Positions 1-10,672 of a DNA stretch of 64,000 bases are shown one piece after another. Within the stretch, counting starts at the first letter, position 1. The number at the start of each line of letters is the position of its first letter. Below the pieces are notes generated by a model. That model worked only from the letters and a program-made list of their open reading frames with translations, searched no databases and was not told the origin of the DNA. The position numbers and the translations under genes were made by a program. Source of the stretch: Globodera rostochiensis (Eukaryota; Nematoda; Chromadorea; Rhabditida; Heteroderidae); NCBI GenBank assembly GCA_018350325.1, contig JAEVLN010000011.1:864449-928448 (forward strand). The letters run 5' to 3'.

Positions 1-70
1 AAGTAATCTAAATTCGCCCTGGAGGAAAAGTGGCAAACAATTAGAGGGCGGGGACTCCATTAAACAGGTA

Positions 71-196
71 TACCGTATTTCCTCTATTAGTAGCCCCGGG
101 CTTCTATTTTTCAACCCCCCCTCGAGGGGGGGCTACAATTAGAGGGGGGGGGGCTTCAAATAGAGGGGGGGGGCTATTAATAGAGGAAATACGGTA
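71..196. repeat. Short palindromic MITE-like element
   Basis: The outer arms are inverted copies: TACCGTATTTCCTCTATTA at 71 pairs with the matching complement ending at 196. The centre is G- and C-tracts that also pair. No coding capacity is visible. It looks like a small foldback or MITE, but no target duplication was identified. Confidence 0.7.
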
Positions 197-644
197 AATG
201 CTTTTCCCAATAATTTGAGTGTTCTTTTCTACAAAAGCGGTTTTCGGTCAGCATTTGATGCAATTTTTCCGAAACATATTATTTTCCTAGAAATTGTCCA
301 AAGAGCACACAAAATTACAACAAAAAGGCAAATAATGATCGAATCTTGTTTATTAAACGATCTTAATAAAGATTTATTTTTCAACATTTAAAATTATTAA
401 ATGCCAAATCCGGAATCCCTCGTCATTCCAGACCCACAAATGTACGGAATCAGTTTTTTGGTCCATCCATTATTAAGTTTTTGGAATTCGGTTAGTTTAA
501 TTTGTCAAACTAAATTAATTCAGTTAATTTTCTCCGGGGAGAATTTTAAATTATTTAAAAAGTATTTTCATTTTATTGCAATCGAATTTTCCATTTAAGT
601 TATAAATTAATTGCTAAATTTAGACTTTATTTTGCCCTAATAAA
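197..644. other. AT-rich upstream region, no gene seen
   Basis: This is plain AT-rich sequence upstream of the first family copy. The only point of note is an ATGCCA hexamer at 401. The short open frame at 401-598 has no recognisable features. Confidence 0.5.
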
Positions 645-1270
645 ATGAAAGAATTTTGGATTTTAATTTTGGTGTCATTCTTCGTAACAAATTCACTGGA
701 CAAAGCCGAATCCGTACAATTGGAAGAATTGGAGGAATTGCCACTCCAAACATTTGACGAATTATGGGTTAATGAATGGTGGGACAAAGATGAAGCCGAA
801 AATTTGAAAACGCCCGCGCCAACAAACTTTGGACAAATTGAACTCAATTCAACTGATCAGAATCCTCCTCTCACAGAGTCTGATCACTCTGGACAAATTA
901 AACGCAATTCAACTGATCAGAATCCTCCTCTCACAGAGTCTGATCATGACAAATTGAACCCAATTCAACTATCGGAATCCTCCTCTCACAGAGTCAGATC
1001 ACTCTGACAATGCCAATTCAAGCGAAAATGTTGCTGAGGATAAGCAAAAACGTAAAATTGTTGCCAAATTCAATGAAATGAAAGACGAATTTAAGCAAAA
1101 AGGAAAATATTCGACAAAACAATGGAATCAAATTGAAAACAAAATAGCTAACCTTTTAAAAGTCAATCGCAAAAAAATATATAAATGGAAAAAAGAATTT
1201 GGCCTAGTCGAAAAGTGTTATATGAATAAGAAGAACGCAAACATTTAATAGAGAAATTTGATCAGATGAT
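645..1270 (+). pseudogene. Subfamily A secreted HTH-module gene, frameshifted and truncated
   Basis: The start (MKEFWILILVSFFVTN) is a good signal peptide, followed by an acidic segment (FDELWVNEWWDKDEAE) and two copies of the NSTDQNPPLTESDH spacer repeat. Small deletions near 946-980 then throw the frame into a stop at 1007. The correct frame resumes near 1010 with the first HTH module (KRKIVAKFNEMKDEF to YKWKKEFGL, to about 1200). A further frameshift near 1205 destroys the next part, and similarity ends at about 1270, where an inverted copy begins. The leader before the ATG (TTTAGACTTTATTTTGCCC) is the same as in intact paralogues. The breaks could be assembly errors, but three independent ones make a pseudogene more likely. 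Confidence 0.75.
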
Positions 1271-1746
1271 TTGCGATTGACTTTTAAATGGTTAGCAATT
1301 TTTTCCTCAATTTGAGACCCTTTCTTTTGCCGAAAATTTTCCTATTTTCTTAATTCGTCTTTCATTTCGTTGAAATTGTCGACAATTTTACGTTTTTGCT
1401 CATTTTCAGCAATATTTTCGTCTTGTCTAGAGTGATCAGACTCTGTGAGAGGAGTATTCTGATCAGTTGAATTGGATTCAATTTGTCCAAGCTGATCAGG
1501 TGAATTGGGTTCAATTTGTCCAATTTGGGTGTTCTGTCGGTCGATTTGGTGATGGACATTTTGTCCAAAGTTTGTTGGCGGCGGCGTTTCGAAATCTTCG
1601 GCCACATCTTTGTCCCACCAGCCTTCTCCGAATATTTCATCAAATGTTTTGAGCGGCGGTTCCTCCAATTTTACTTTTACGGCTTCGGCTTTGTCCAGTC
1701 AATTTGTTGTAAAAAATGCAAACAAAATTAAAATCTAAAATTCATT
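1266..1746 (-). pseudogene. Subfamily A copy with nonsense codons in the signal peptide
   Basis: Read on the minus strand from the ATG at 1746, codon 5 is TAG where paralogues have TGG, and a TGA replaces a Ser codon near residue 17. From about 1668 the frame runs through FDEIFGEGWWDKD, one full set of spacer repeats and the start of HTH module 1. It is then broken after MKDELRK by a frameshift and ends at about 1266. It faces the copy at 645-1270 tail to tail, making a convergent inverted pair. Confidence 0.75.
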
Positions 1747-2459
1747 CATCTTAGGATAATTGTTGCGATTTATATGAGAATATTTTGTATCGAAATATAA
1801 CTAAAATGCTGAAATTTTTAGCCCAAATAAATGCAAATAATAAAAAATTTGTTGTAGTCACTCAGAAAGCAACCTCTGAATTTAGGGGCATTTATATGAA
1901 ATTAATTCATTTTTAAATTTTAAGAATAATAAATTTACAAATCTCACCCAAATCAATATTCCTGACATCTCATAAATATTTTTCCTATAATAATCATGAT
2001 TTAATGAAAATGGCGATCGATTGTGAATAGCCAAAAAACTATATTTTTTAACGTGTTAAGTATGCCTACGGGTAGGGTTGGACAACCCGTATATTATCCG
2101 GGTCCACCGAATCCCGGTTCGACCGGTTCCTTGACACCCGGCGGTACCAGATAATAATTTATACCCGGATATCCGTCCGCATAACGGCTTAGGGGTGCTT
2201 AAGCACCCGGATCCAACCCCCGGAACAGGGTGTCCCGTGCGTTTTCGTAAATTGGTTGAAATTTTTGAGTATTTTTCCCCCACTAACAAAGAAATCCATG
2301 GCTAGATGTGGAACACAAAAATTTAACCACTAAGATTTTTTTTTCGAGAAAAATATTTGTCTTATAAAATTTTTAAGAAAAATAAAAACGCCTAATTTTT
2401 GGCTTGCCCCCCCCCACGAAAATTCTGGCTACGGCTCTGGACAAGAAACCAGGGTGACC
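1747..2459. other. Intergenic, with conserved A-type upstream block
   Basis: Positions 1945-2030 hold an inverted copy of the upstream block shared by subfamily A (see the separate entry). Positions 2060-2230 are a GC-richer stretch with repeated ACCCGG and CCGGGT words that is probably an old repeat. No convincing gene is present. Confidence 0.5.
1945..2030 (-). promoter_or_regulatory. Conserved A-type upstream block
   Basis: On the minus strand this contains a close match to ATGTCAGGAATATTGATT (1951-1970) next to a variant of ATTCATAATCGAT, in the same order and orientation relative to the gene as upstream of the copies at 5742, 11227, 14750 and 31748. Conservation between paralogues is seen. 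A promoter role is inferred. Confidence 0.5.
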
Positions 2460-2827
2460 ATCGGGAAAACCCAAAAAGCAGGATTTGCAGTTGAAAAAGC
2501 AGGATCGGCCTAAGCAAAAAGCAGCAATTTAGCAGGAATATTTTTTAGACGTGTAAATATACGAATTTAATGCCAAAACTTTAAAATTTTTCTGTACCCA
2601 TGACCGGTACTTTTTCTAGCTTTGGATTTTGTTATTGGTGGGTCTGACGGTCCGACAGGTGCCGCCGGGAAAATTTTTTGAAGGTTTAACATAGTTTGTT
2701 AAGAAAATTGCTCTAAAATTTTAGGAATTTGGATATTTTTAAGCGAGAATTCCCAGAAAATTTAAAAAGCAGGAAAAAGTCCAAAAAGCAGGAAAAACCT
2801 GCTAAAGCAGGTATTATGGTCACCCTG
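2460..2827. mobile_element. Non-autonomous hAT-like MITE
   Basis: The terminal inverted repeats are CAGGGTGACCAT at 2460 and its complement ending at 2827. The interior repeats the word AAAAAGCAGGA. The flanks caagaaac (2452-2459) and caagaatt (2828-2835) may be a decayed 8-bp target duplication. Related interior sequence (AAAATCAGGAAAA) and the same right end recur in a DUOX intron at about 40545-40675. Confidence 0.65.
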
Positions 2828-3638
2828 CAAGAATTTAAAGAATGAAAAACCGGGGGGGGGGGGGAACCGTTAACTGGGTGTCGAGAAACCGCGGGGGATT
2901 GGTTTTTAATCGGTCTTGTCCTACCCTAGTTAATTTCCTTTGAATTCATCAAAAAATTTTATTTGTTTTTTTATTCACCTGTGCTTGAAACCCTGCAATA
3001 ATGGCGATCGATTGTTAAGCTGATTTTTAGAGCGACAATTTGTAAATTTTTTGTTTTGCAAAATTTGTTGAGTGTTCTATCGGTTAGAGCACATAAGAAA
3101 ACGTATAAAAATTGCAAAAAGAGCTTTTTGAAAATCGCATCTCTCCGTTAGTTGATAAAATGTCTGCATATTACGATGCAAAAATAGCCAAATTGTTGAA
3201 GGAGCAAGAAGATGCAAATTTGTTTTGTAATTTTTAAAAATCAAGAATCAATTTTTTTAACAATTCCATCAAAATCTTCAAAAAAATATTTCGAATTATC
3301 TTTTTAAAATTTATTTAGTTGGACGAACTCACCGATCATTTTAATTCCTAACTTTGTTAAATGTTGAGGGGAGACCCTTTTTATTCTGAAGATTGGTGTG
3401 TCCGGGTAACGGGGAAAACACCAGGACTGGCAATAAGGATTTTTTTGTCTCTCCTATGGGTTTGTCATTTCGTCCAACCAATAAATGAAATAAAAATTGT
3501 GAATTAATCAAATTTTATCGGATCCAAAATATTCATGGACGCGTAAAATGCATTAGAACCGCGTTCTGCTGCGAATACAGCCGGAGAAATAGAAAGAAAT
3601 TGCTAAAAGATTTGGTGTTTTTTCAAATCTTTGACTAT
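2828..3638. other. Intergenic AT-rich sequence, no gene seen
   Basis: There is a G-tract at about 2850-2865 and a fragment of the A-type upstream block (AATGGCGATCGATTGT) near 3000. A 25-codon frame at 3160 has no recognisable features. Nothing else is supportable. Confidence 0.4.
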
Positions 3639-3848
3639 TCATTCAAAAACTCTCCAGATTCGAGTTTTCAATTTCCTGAACATTTGCCGCGGCATTCTCT
3701 TCAACAGAATGTCCATTGACAGAATTTGGATGAAATTGCTCTGTCGTTTAAATTGCCTTTTCCATCTAACCAAAGTGGCTCCTCCAATTTTCAACCTTTT
3801 GGCAATGTCTACATCTCTAAAATAATTTCGACGAAAAAAATTTGGCAA
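3639..3848 (-). pseudogene. Fragment of subfamily A last exon (terminal HTH module)
   Basis: Minus-strand reading gives DVDIAKRLKIGGATLVRWKRQFKRQ, the terminal module of subfamily A, followed by the conserved tail sequence in a shifted frame. There is no signal peptide or upstream exon beside it. It is a stranded exon-2 fragment. Confidence 0.75.
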
Positions 3849-4084
3849 TTATTTTTGTGTTAATGAATTTTGCAATTATAAATTTTAAAGATAATATAAT
3901 AATCAAATTTTAAATATTAATAAATTGAAATGCCAAAAAATTGAAAATAATAAATGACAACCTCCATTTATGGACATTATTAAATAATGAGGATATCCGC
4001 GGGTCTCCGCGGACGGAAATCCGGATTATGGATTTTTAAAATTTCAACCGGTTCAAAACCCGGAAAATAGTCACTTTTATGAAT

Positions 4085-4660
4085 TTTAGGTCGTGATCTG
4101 TAGCCCGTGTTCCGCAGCTTTGGTCGCTTTGCTGTGTCGTTTCGGCGCGATATCGCTTCGGAGGCGCCGTTTCGGCGCGAAGATGGAACGAAATTGAATC
4201 AAAACGTATAGTAAAGAATAGGCAAAATGGTAATCCCGGGTGGGACTTGAACCCACGATCTCCATCCAATCCGTGGGCAGCTCATCCAACTGAGCTACCG
4301 GGCGTCCCTTCTTTATGAATGATCTTTTGCCCCCGCCCGGAGGCGTTTTAACCGTCCACTTCAAACCAGCGGAAGCACTCACTTCCTTACAGCAGCATGT
4401 ATCGCAAAACCGAGAGCGGAGGATTTTGATTATTCTTGAAAGATCCCCAAAACATTAATATTAAAGTGAATAATTAATTTAATTAAAATCATTTTTTCAT
4501 TAATGATTTATCGGCATCTAAATAATTTTTTTTGTGTGTGTGGGTGCAGAACTGGTCGGGCTGAAACAATACCGCACCGAAACGACACGGCGCCAAAACG
4601 GCGGCGCCGAACTGGACGCGCCGAACAGACCCAGACCGCGTGTTCCGCGATGACGGGTTG
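4085..4660. repeat. GC-rich composite repeat around a tRNA-like sequence
   Basis: Words such as GTGTCGTTTCGGCGCG near 4135 have partial inverted counterparts near 4575-4610 (ccgaaacgacacggcgcc). Between them lies the tRNA-like segment 4233-4304 and a 3' flank that recurs at 63420-63485. This suggests a tRNA-derived or composite non-autonomous repeat, although the element borders are not clear. Confidence 0.4.
4233..4304 (-). tRNA. tRNA-like sequence, probably pseudo-tRNA or SINE head
   Basis: On the minus strand there is an A box (TAGCTCAGTTGGATGAGC), a B box (GGTTCAAGTCC), a perfect 5-bp T stem (GTGGG/CCCAC) and five pairs of acceptor stem. The anticodon stem does not form properly and position 33 is not T, so a functional tRNA is doubtful. 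A second decayed copy with homologous flanks lies at about 63350-63410. Confidence 0.45.
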
Positions 4661-4779
4661 TGGAAACAAGCTTGGAATTGTTCAAAAGTTTATGAAAATG
4701 AAAAATGAACAATCTAGTTGCGGATAAAGCCTAAAAATATAAAGAAATCGTTAAGAGATTTCCAAACATAACCAATAAA

Positions 4780-5742
4780 TCAAATACTCTCTGAATTCGA
4801 GGGCCCAATTCCCTGAACATTTGGCGCGGCATTCTCTTCCACAAAATGTCCATCGACAGAATTTGGATGCATCTGCTGTTGTTCAAATTGCCTTTTCCAT
4901 CTAAACAAAGTGGCTCCTCCAATTTTCAGCATTTTGGCAATGTCCGCGTCACTAATTTTGGGATTTTTGTCCTTTATTTTATAATAACCTTTCAACAATT
5001 CCTTTTGTTCGCTGTGGGAGTATTTATGTTGTGGTGCTGCAAAAGATTTTTAATTATAATAAAATAATAATTAAATTGAACCGAAATACTCACCGGTTTG
5101 GTCAAGTTCACGTTTCCAATTGTAAATTGTTGTATAACTGAGGCCCAATTCTTTCGCGACAGTTTTATCAATTTCGTGATGATAAGAGTTTTTGAATCCG
5201 TCCCGCATTAACTCGGCTTTCATTTGATCAAATTTCTCTATTAAATGTTTACGTTCTTCTTTTTCATATAACACTTTTCGACTTAGGCCAAATTCTTTTT
5301 TCCATTTATATATTTTTTTGCGATTGACTTTTAAATGGTTAGCAATTTTTTCCTCAATTTGAACCCTTTCTTTTGCCGAAAATTTTTCTTTTTGCTTTAA
5401 TTCGTCTTTCATTTCGTTGAAATTGTCGATAATTTTACGTTTTTGCTCATCTTTATGATCAGACTCTGTGAGAGGAGGATTCTGATCAATTGAATTGGGT
5501 TCAATTTGTTCAATTTGGGTGTTTTGCCGGTCGATTTGGTGATGGACATTTTGTCCAAAGTTTGTTGGCGCCGGCATTTTCAAATCTTCGGCGGCTTCGT
5601 CTTTGTCCCACCAGCCTTCTCCGAATATTTCATCAAATGTTTTGAGTTGCGTTTCCTCCAATTTTACTTTTACGGATTCGGTTTTGTCCAGTGTATTTGT
5701 TGCAAATAATGAGATTAAAATCAAAATCCAAAATTCTTCCAT
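4780..5742 (-). CDS. Subfamily A secreted protein with three HTH-like modules (intact)
   Basis: There are two exons: 5742-5094 and 5036-4780, with a GTGAGT...TTTTGCAG intron in phase 1. The product is 301 residues. The start at 5742 (MEEFW) is preferred over the ATG at 5754 because all paralogues begin M-x-x-FW. A hydrophobic signal peptide (about residues 1-20) is followed by FDEIFGEGWWDKDEAAED, one NSIDQNPPLTESDH repeat, and then the modules. Module 1 (KRKIIDNFNEMKDEL to YKWKKEFGLSRK) and module 2 (RKHLIEKFDQMKAEL to YNWKRELDQT) are on exon 1. Module 3 (LLKGYYKIKDKNP to LFRWKRQFEQQQ) is on exon 2, followed by a conserved acidic tail (NSVDGHFVEENA). The modules resemble homeodomain-like HTH folds of transposases and Brinker/CENP-B-type domains. 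DNA binding is inferred. Secretion plus HTH modules would suit an effector acting in a host nucleus, but this is unproven. Confidence 0.8.
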
Positions 5743-5919
5743 TTTATTTCTCAAAAAAAAAATTTAAAAGCATTTATGAAATTCCAATTAGTTTTTAATT
5801 TTATTGACAAGTTTTTTGTTTAAAGAAATCTGTCAAAATTTCTTAAATAAAGTAATAAAAAATCAACGTTTTAAAAATAATAAATAGTATTTAGCAAAAT
5901 TATTGGAAAAGTAATAGTG

Positions 5920-6060
5920 ACAGCCCGCAATTGAAATGTGCATTTATTATATAAATATTTTTTAATAATTACTTAACTGAATCAATATTCCTGACATTTC
6001 CTACTACATAATAATCATCATTTTATAAAATGGAAATCGATTATGAATAGAAAAATATTT
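5920..6060 (-). promoter_or_regulatory. Conserved A-type upstream block, proximal copy
   Basis: The core ATGTCAGGAATATTGATT lies on the minus strand at about 5981-6000, some 240 bp upstream of the ATG at 5742, flanked by ATTCATAATCGAT and GGGCTGTC words. The same block in the same orientation precedes several paralogues. Confidence 0.55.
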
Positions 6061-6314
6061 ATATTACTTTATAAAGCTAAAACTCCTCTATGGACTAGGG
6101 ATGGGCGGAAATTTATTTTCAAAAAACGGTAAACGGAAAAACGGAAATAAAAAAAAATTTAAAAGCATTTATGAAATTCCAATTAGTTTTTAATTTTATT
6201 GACAAGTTTTTTGTTTAAAGAAATCTGTCAAAATTTCTTAAATAAAGTAATAAAAAATCAACGTTTTAAAAATAATAAATAGTATTTAGCAAAATTATTG
6301 GAAAAGTAATAGTG

Positions 6315-6455
6315 ACAGCCCGCAATTGAAATGTGCATTTATTATATAAATATTTTTTAATAATTACTTAACTGAATCAATATTCCTGACATTTCCTACT
6401 ACATAATAATCATCATTTTATAAAATGGAAATCGATTATGAATAGAAAAATATTT
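6315..6455 (-). promoter_or_regulatory. Conserved A-type upstream block, distal duplicate
   Basis: This is the second copy of the block created by the 395-bp tandem duplication, with its core at about 6375-6394. It gives the gene at 5742 two copies of the putative promoter element. Confidence 0.5.
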
Positions 6456-6490
6456 ATATTATTTTATAAAGCTAAAACTCCTCTATGGAC

Positions 6491-9219
6491 CAGGGATGGG
6501 CGAAAATTTATTTTCAAAAAACGGTAAACGGAAAAACGGAAATATTTTTTTTTCGAAATCGAATTTTTTTATTTCGATTTTCGTAAGAAAACCAAAAGAA
6601 AAACCTCGAAATTATCTAAATCAAAACGAAAGAGACTTTTCGAAAGTGAAACAAAAATGCACTGTTTTAAAAAACAACAAATTTTTTTACTTAATAATTT
6701 GACATGTTGGCATAATATAAACATAAATTGAATCAAAAATCAAAATTGAATAAGCGGGCATTTTTTTTTGGTGGATAAAAAGCAACATTTTGATGGATTC
6801 TCCACTCAAACTCCGGCGCAGATCATTCACAATATATCCGGCGCTGGAAAACACTCTCTCCGATTCAACCGGCCCAACCGGGGCTGAATGATATCGCTCG
6901 TACAGTTTGTAGAGCCATGGGTAGTCGTGCCGGTTTTGATTCCACCAGTATGGCAATTCAATCGCCGGTTTGATTCGAGCTGATCCGAGAAATCGGTCCA
7001 GTTCCAGCATGCTCAACGTAAAGGCATCCGGTTCTGTTGTGTGGTCGACGGACTGTGAAGCCGATGGAGTCCGCGTCCTAAATATGATTTTAATTAATTA
7101 TGGAAATTTATTGATACATCAATCATTTCTGCAAAAACATCGTTCTCCGAGATCGGACCCGAATCGGCCCGTGCACGCAAAATTGAGCCAACGGAATTTG
7201 TCATCAGCCTTAAATCTCCTGACAACCAAGCTCTCGCTCTCTCTCGAAGATGCTCAAAAAGTTTCAACTTGACACGCGGATCAAGGACGGTTGCACAAAT
7301 CAAAAACCTCAAAAAATCAAAGTTGACCTAAATTCATCTCTGACTTACTTTTTTCTTTCCCACCCAGAAAAAAGACTGTCCAATTTTGCGACAATAGCAT
7401 CACACAGTTCGAAGGTTTCAGGGGGTTGCAAAGGATCCCGCAATTTTCTTTTGAGACCGAGAAAAAACGGGAGAACAGCTCCAATTGTTAAGCTTCTGCT
7501 CTGTAAAGCGACCAGACATCTTTTCAATGAACCGCGTCACCATTTGGTGCAATGACGACCACCAAACCTCAATATTCTAAACAACAAGATAAACATAATA
7601 TAAAAAAAGCACACCTTGATTAGGATATTTTGTGGCAAATCTAGCGATTCTTGCAATAGTCTAAAAATCTCTCGCTGCACCATACTTTTCCTTATTTTTC
7701 GGATCAGTGTTTTGACTGATTCAAAAATTCCATTGTTGTCAAAATTTATGGCGATTAAGCCTTGCTAAATTAGTTATTTAAGTGCAATAATATAAAACAG
7801 AAGTATCTTGATGGCAAGGTTAATGATGTGCAGGAAACAATGGAATGAATCAAAGCCGGCTGTTTGCGCCGCAAGCACCATATTTGAAGCACCATCCCGC
7901 AAAAATAAATGAATTTTTGCTTTATCTATCTAAATTTTAGACTTCGTAGATTGAAATCTTGTAGACGAATTGCTAACCTGGACTTCTTTCAAGGCTTTTA
8001 GAAGATGGCCTGAAATAATCTGGCCAGTTTTGTGTATTTCTTTTAGCGGGACAGTGGCGATAACTCTAAATTGTGGACGAGCTGCCAAATCAATAAAATG
8101 TGCGGTTATTGCTAAAAATAGAATATTTCCAAAAAATTTATAATTTGTTTACCGAGGAGTGAGTGATTGTAGTCCTTTGAAGACCAAATGTCAGATGTGA
8201 TGCTCAGCCAATCAACAGATTTAATTTCTTCTAGCATTTTTGCACGTAGCCTCTCTAAAACACGAGGCAAAACAACTTCACGGTAGTAGCGACGACCTCT
8301 TAAGATTCAAACTTGAACCCTGAGATTAAATACAAAATCAAATTCGCTTACTTGACTTCAAAATTTGGAAGAGATTTACCCACAAATTGCAAAAATCCTG
8401 GTTTGTCAGTTGTCAGCATCGAAAGTCAATCAACCGCATCATTATCATGACCAGATCCTCCGTTTCAGTCGTTTTTTTCACCATTTTTTGACCATTGCGA
8501 AAACGCTTTATCAATTGTCTAAGGGGTTCTCGGATTTGTTCGAGATTGAGTTGATGATGCGGCACATTCCGCCTCATTCTCTCCTTCGGCATTTGAAAAG
8601 CTATCTAATATAAAAATTATGCTAGAACACTTTTCCGCGCAAACCTTGGGTCTGTTCTGTACAGGGTGTAATGAAGTTGAGCTTGTTCTGCAGGACCTCT
8701 TTTTTTGCTTCTTTTTGTTCTTTCTTTGCTTTGTTCTTTACTTGGTAAATGATTGGGTGCTTTGTCTTCAGGTGCCACTCTAATTTTGCTGTAGATTTCG
8801 TTCTGCCCTGCTCAATTTCTGTCGGACAATGCTTGCATTTGGCTCTTGTCTTCCCCGTCCTGTCGAAATAAAACCACCACGAACTCTTATCGCATGGGTT
8901 TACCATTAAGCGCCTAAAGGAGGAATTTCTACAAAAAATTAACTAATCGATGAGTTAGTAAATTTGTATGGGTAAGCATTGACAGATTGAACAGTAAGTT
9001 AGGTAAAAAAAGTACACACACTTTATTCAGTTTATCATTTAAGAAAATATTTAATTGTGATCATGGAAAATAAACATGCTATGAAAACCCCATAAAAAAT
9101 AAACATATAACCCTTTTTTCGAAAAAATTTCGAAGAATTCGTCTTTCGATTTTCGAAATCGAAACGAAAGAAAAACCTCGAAATTATCGAAATCGAAAGG
9201 TTTCGACCCACCCCTGCTG
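6491..9219 (-). mobile_element. hAT-superfamily DNA transposon, nearly complete
   Basis: The left end is CAGGGATGGGCGAAA at 6491. The right end, read inwards, is CAGCAGGGGTGGGTCGAAA ending at 9219, the usual hAT-type terminus. An exact 8-bp duplication, CTATGGAC, flanks it at 6483-6490 and 9220-9227. Inside, on the minus strand, lie a BED zinc finger, the transposase body and the hAT C-terminal dimerisation region. Length, ends and target duplication all fit a hAT element of about 2.7 kb. Confidence 0.9.
6687..8906 (-). CDS. hAT transposase with N-terminal BED zinc finger, multi-exon
   Basis: The first exon (8906 to about 8645) encodes a BED finger: SSWWFYFDR, CKHC, then HLKTKH. Further exons follow with small introns. 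They include an SITSDIWSS segment near 8190, a segment around HFIDLAARPQFRVIATVPL near 8060, an HCFLHIINLA segment near 7840, and TVLDPRVKLKLF near 7290. The last exon (to 6687) holds the hAT dimerisation motif: PYWWNQNRHDYPWLYKL, SERVFSSAGYIV and LLFIHQKK. Exon borders between 8645 and 7020 are approximate. Most segments are open, so the element may be recently active, but integrity across all exons was not proven. Its role is cut-and-paste transposition. Confidence 0.8.
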
Positions 9220-9829
9220 CTATGGACATTAGCTCATATGTTTACTGAAACTTGGAAATTGGTACTTTTATTTAGAGCTTGGACTTTTGAAAAATCCGAG
9301 ATCGAGATTTGGGGATGGGCCGAGACCGAGATCGAGATTTGTCTCGAAATTCCGAGAGTCCAGGTCTCGGACCATTTTTTAGGCCGGGATCTCGATCTAG
9401 ATCTAGATTTTCAAAATTTCCTCAGGACCGTTACGCATATGTTAAATAATGATTTCATAGTGTATTATGCCATTTCTCCTACGACAACGAATTCAAGAAT
9501 CAGTAAATTCGGAACGCGCCAGAATTCCTGCGTTACGTAATTCTTTCGAAAAATGCTTGTCCTACATTACGACAACGAACTGAAACATTGTGGGCCTTAT
9601 AATATTGGTATCCAAAAATCTTATACAGCGCGTAAAACATGCTAGAAACGGAGCATTAGACCTTGCCTAATAAACCGCTAAGCTCAGGGTGGCTTAGGAC
9701 TAAGCCTAACGAACCCCTAAGAACCCTTTTAATTCTAAATTTTTATTTCCTATTGACAAAAAAAAAAAAAGTGATCGGCGATATGCGATATAAAATTTTC
9801 CAATGCGATAGCGATAAGTAGTATAAGGT
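9220..9829. other. Intergenic with low-complexity repeats, no gene
   Basis: Positions 9285-9415 contain iterated GAGATCGAGATT-type words. Positions 9660-9740 hold a GCTTAGG/CCTAAGC-rich repeat that recurs at 14110-14210. An A-tract lies at about 9759. No supportable gene is present. Confidence 0.45.
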
Positions 9830-10366
9830 TCATTTGAATATACGGTAGCTCTCAGTATACTTTACCTACAGTCTACTGTAACTACCGTATATCCAAACGG
9901 ACCAAACAAAAACTACAAAGAATTTGAAAATTTTTCATTTTCAACACCCGTTTCCACCCACACCAGACCAGAACTACAGTAATTCTGAAATTTTCCATTC
10001 TCATACCAGAACAAATTTAACATAATCCAGAATCATTCCCACCTATCTCTCAACCACCAACTTTCCACCAGAACTACATTTGTCTTTTTACTTTTTATTC
10101 ACATCATTCTGGACTTTCTGTACCTACATTTTTTGCATTCCGTTAAGTCCTTCCCCTCCATCTGCCCACCCCTTGGTTCATTTCAAAAGATTTGAATTTT
10201 AGTGTTGAGCTGATGTCCAGGGATTTGTAGTGGACTTTGGTAGGGTTACGGTAGACTCTGCTTTTAATCATATCACTGAAAATTTTGGGGTTTGGTTCCG
10301 TTTGGGTATACGGTAGTAGAGTATACTGTAGGTACAGTATACTGAGAGCTACCGTATACCCTGGTG
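9826..10366. mobile_element. MITE with long terminal inverted repeats
   Basis: The left arm (about 9830-9910) contains TACGGTAGCTCTCAGTATAC and TAACTACCGTATATCCAAAC. The right arm (about 10290-10366) is its inverted counterpart, ending GAGAGCTACCGTATACCC. Each arm is itself partly palindromic. The interior is AT-rich and non-coding. Confidence 0.75.
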
Positions 10367-10514
10367 ATAGAAAAATGCAATAAAAACAAAAATATCCCCC
10401 TAAAAGTCAAAATTTTTTTAAACTAAAAATGCACCCCTAAAAAAGACACCAAAAATCCACCCCCAAAGATCGACATTTTCCCTACAGCAGGGAAAATTAT
10501 AAAATTTTTTCTTT

Positions 10515-10672
10515 TTTCGTTTTAGCTATTCAACAATCGATCGGCATTTTTACAAAATAATGATTATTAGTAGGAAATGTCAGGAATATTGATTCAGGAA
10601 GATGCCTGATTAAGTAATTATATGAATGCACATTCAGTTGTGGGCGCTGTCATTTATTACTTTCAATCATTT
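10515..10672 (+). promoter_or_regulatory. Conserved A-type upstream block
   Basis: GAAATGTCAGGAATATTGAT lies at 10573, preceded by ATCGATCGGCAT and followed by a GGGCGCTGTCATTTATTAC word. It sits about 600 bp upstream of the gene at 11227, farther than in other copies. Sequence at about 10990-11090 between block and gene (CAGGGGGTCAGGGG, AGCAGGAAAAAAAGTCC) looks like a MITE remnant that may have pushed it away. Confidence 0.5.

Larger units (their letters stand above)
5752..6541. repeat. Tandem duplication (period 395 bp) of promoter plus hAT end
   Basis: Positions 5752-6146 and 6147-6541 are near-identical direct copies. Each holds the A-type upstream block of the minus-strand gene at 5742, then CTATGGAC followed by about 55 bp of the left end of the hAT element that starts at 6491. 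The duplication therefore postdates the hAT insertion. Confidence 0.9.

Noticed and set aside
3160..3237. 25-codon frame (MSAYYDAKIAKLL...)
   Set aside because: Too short and with no context to support a gene.
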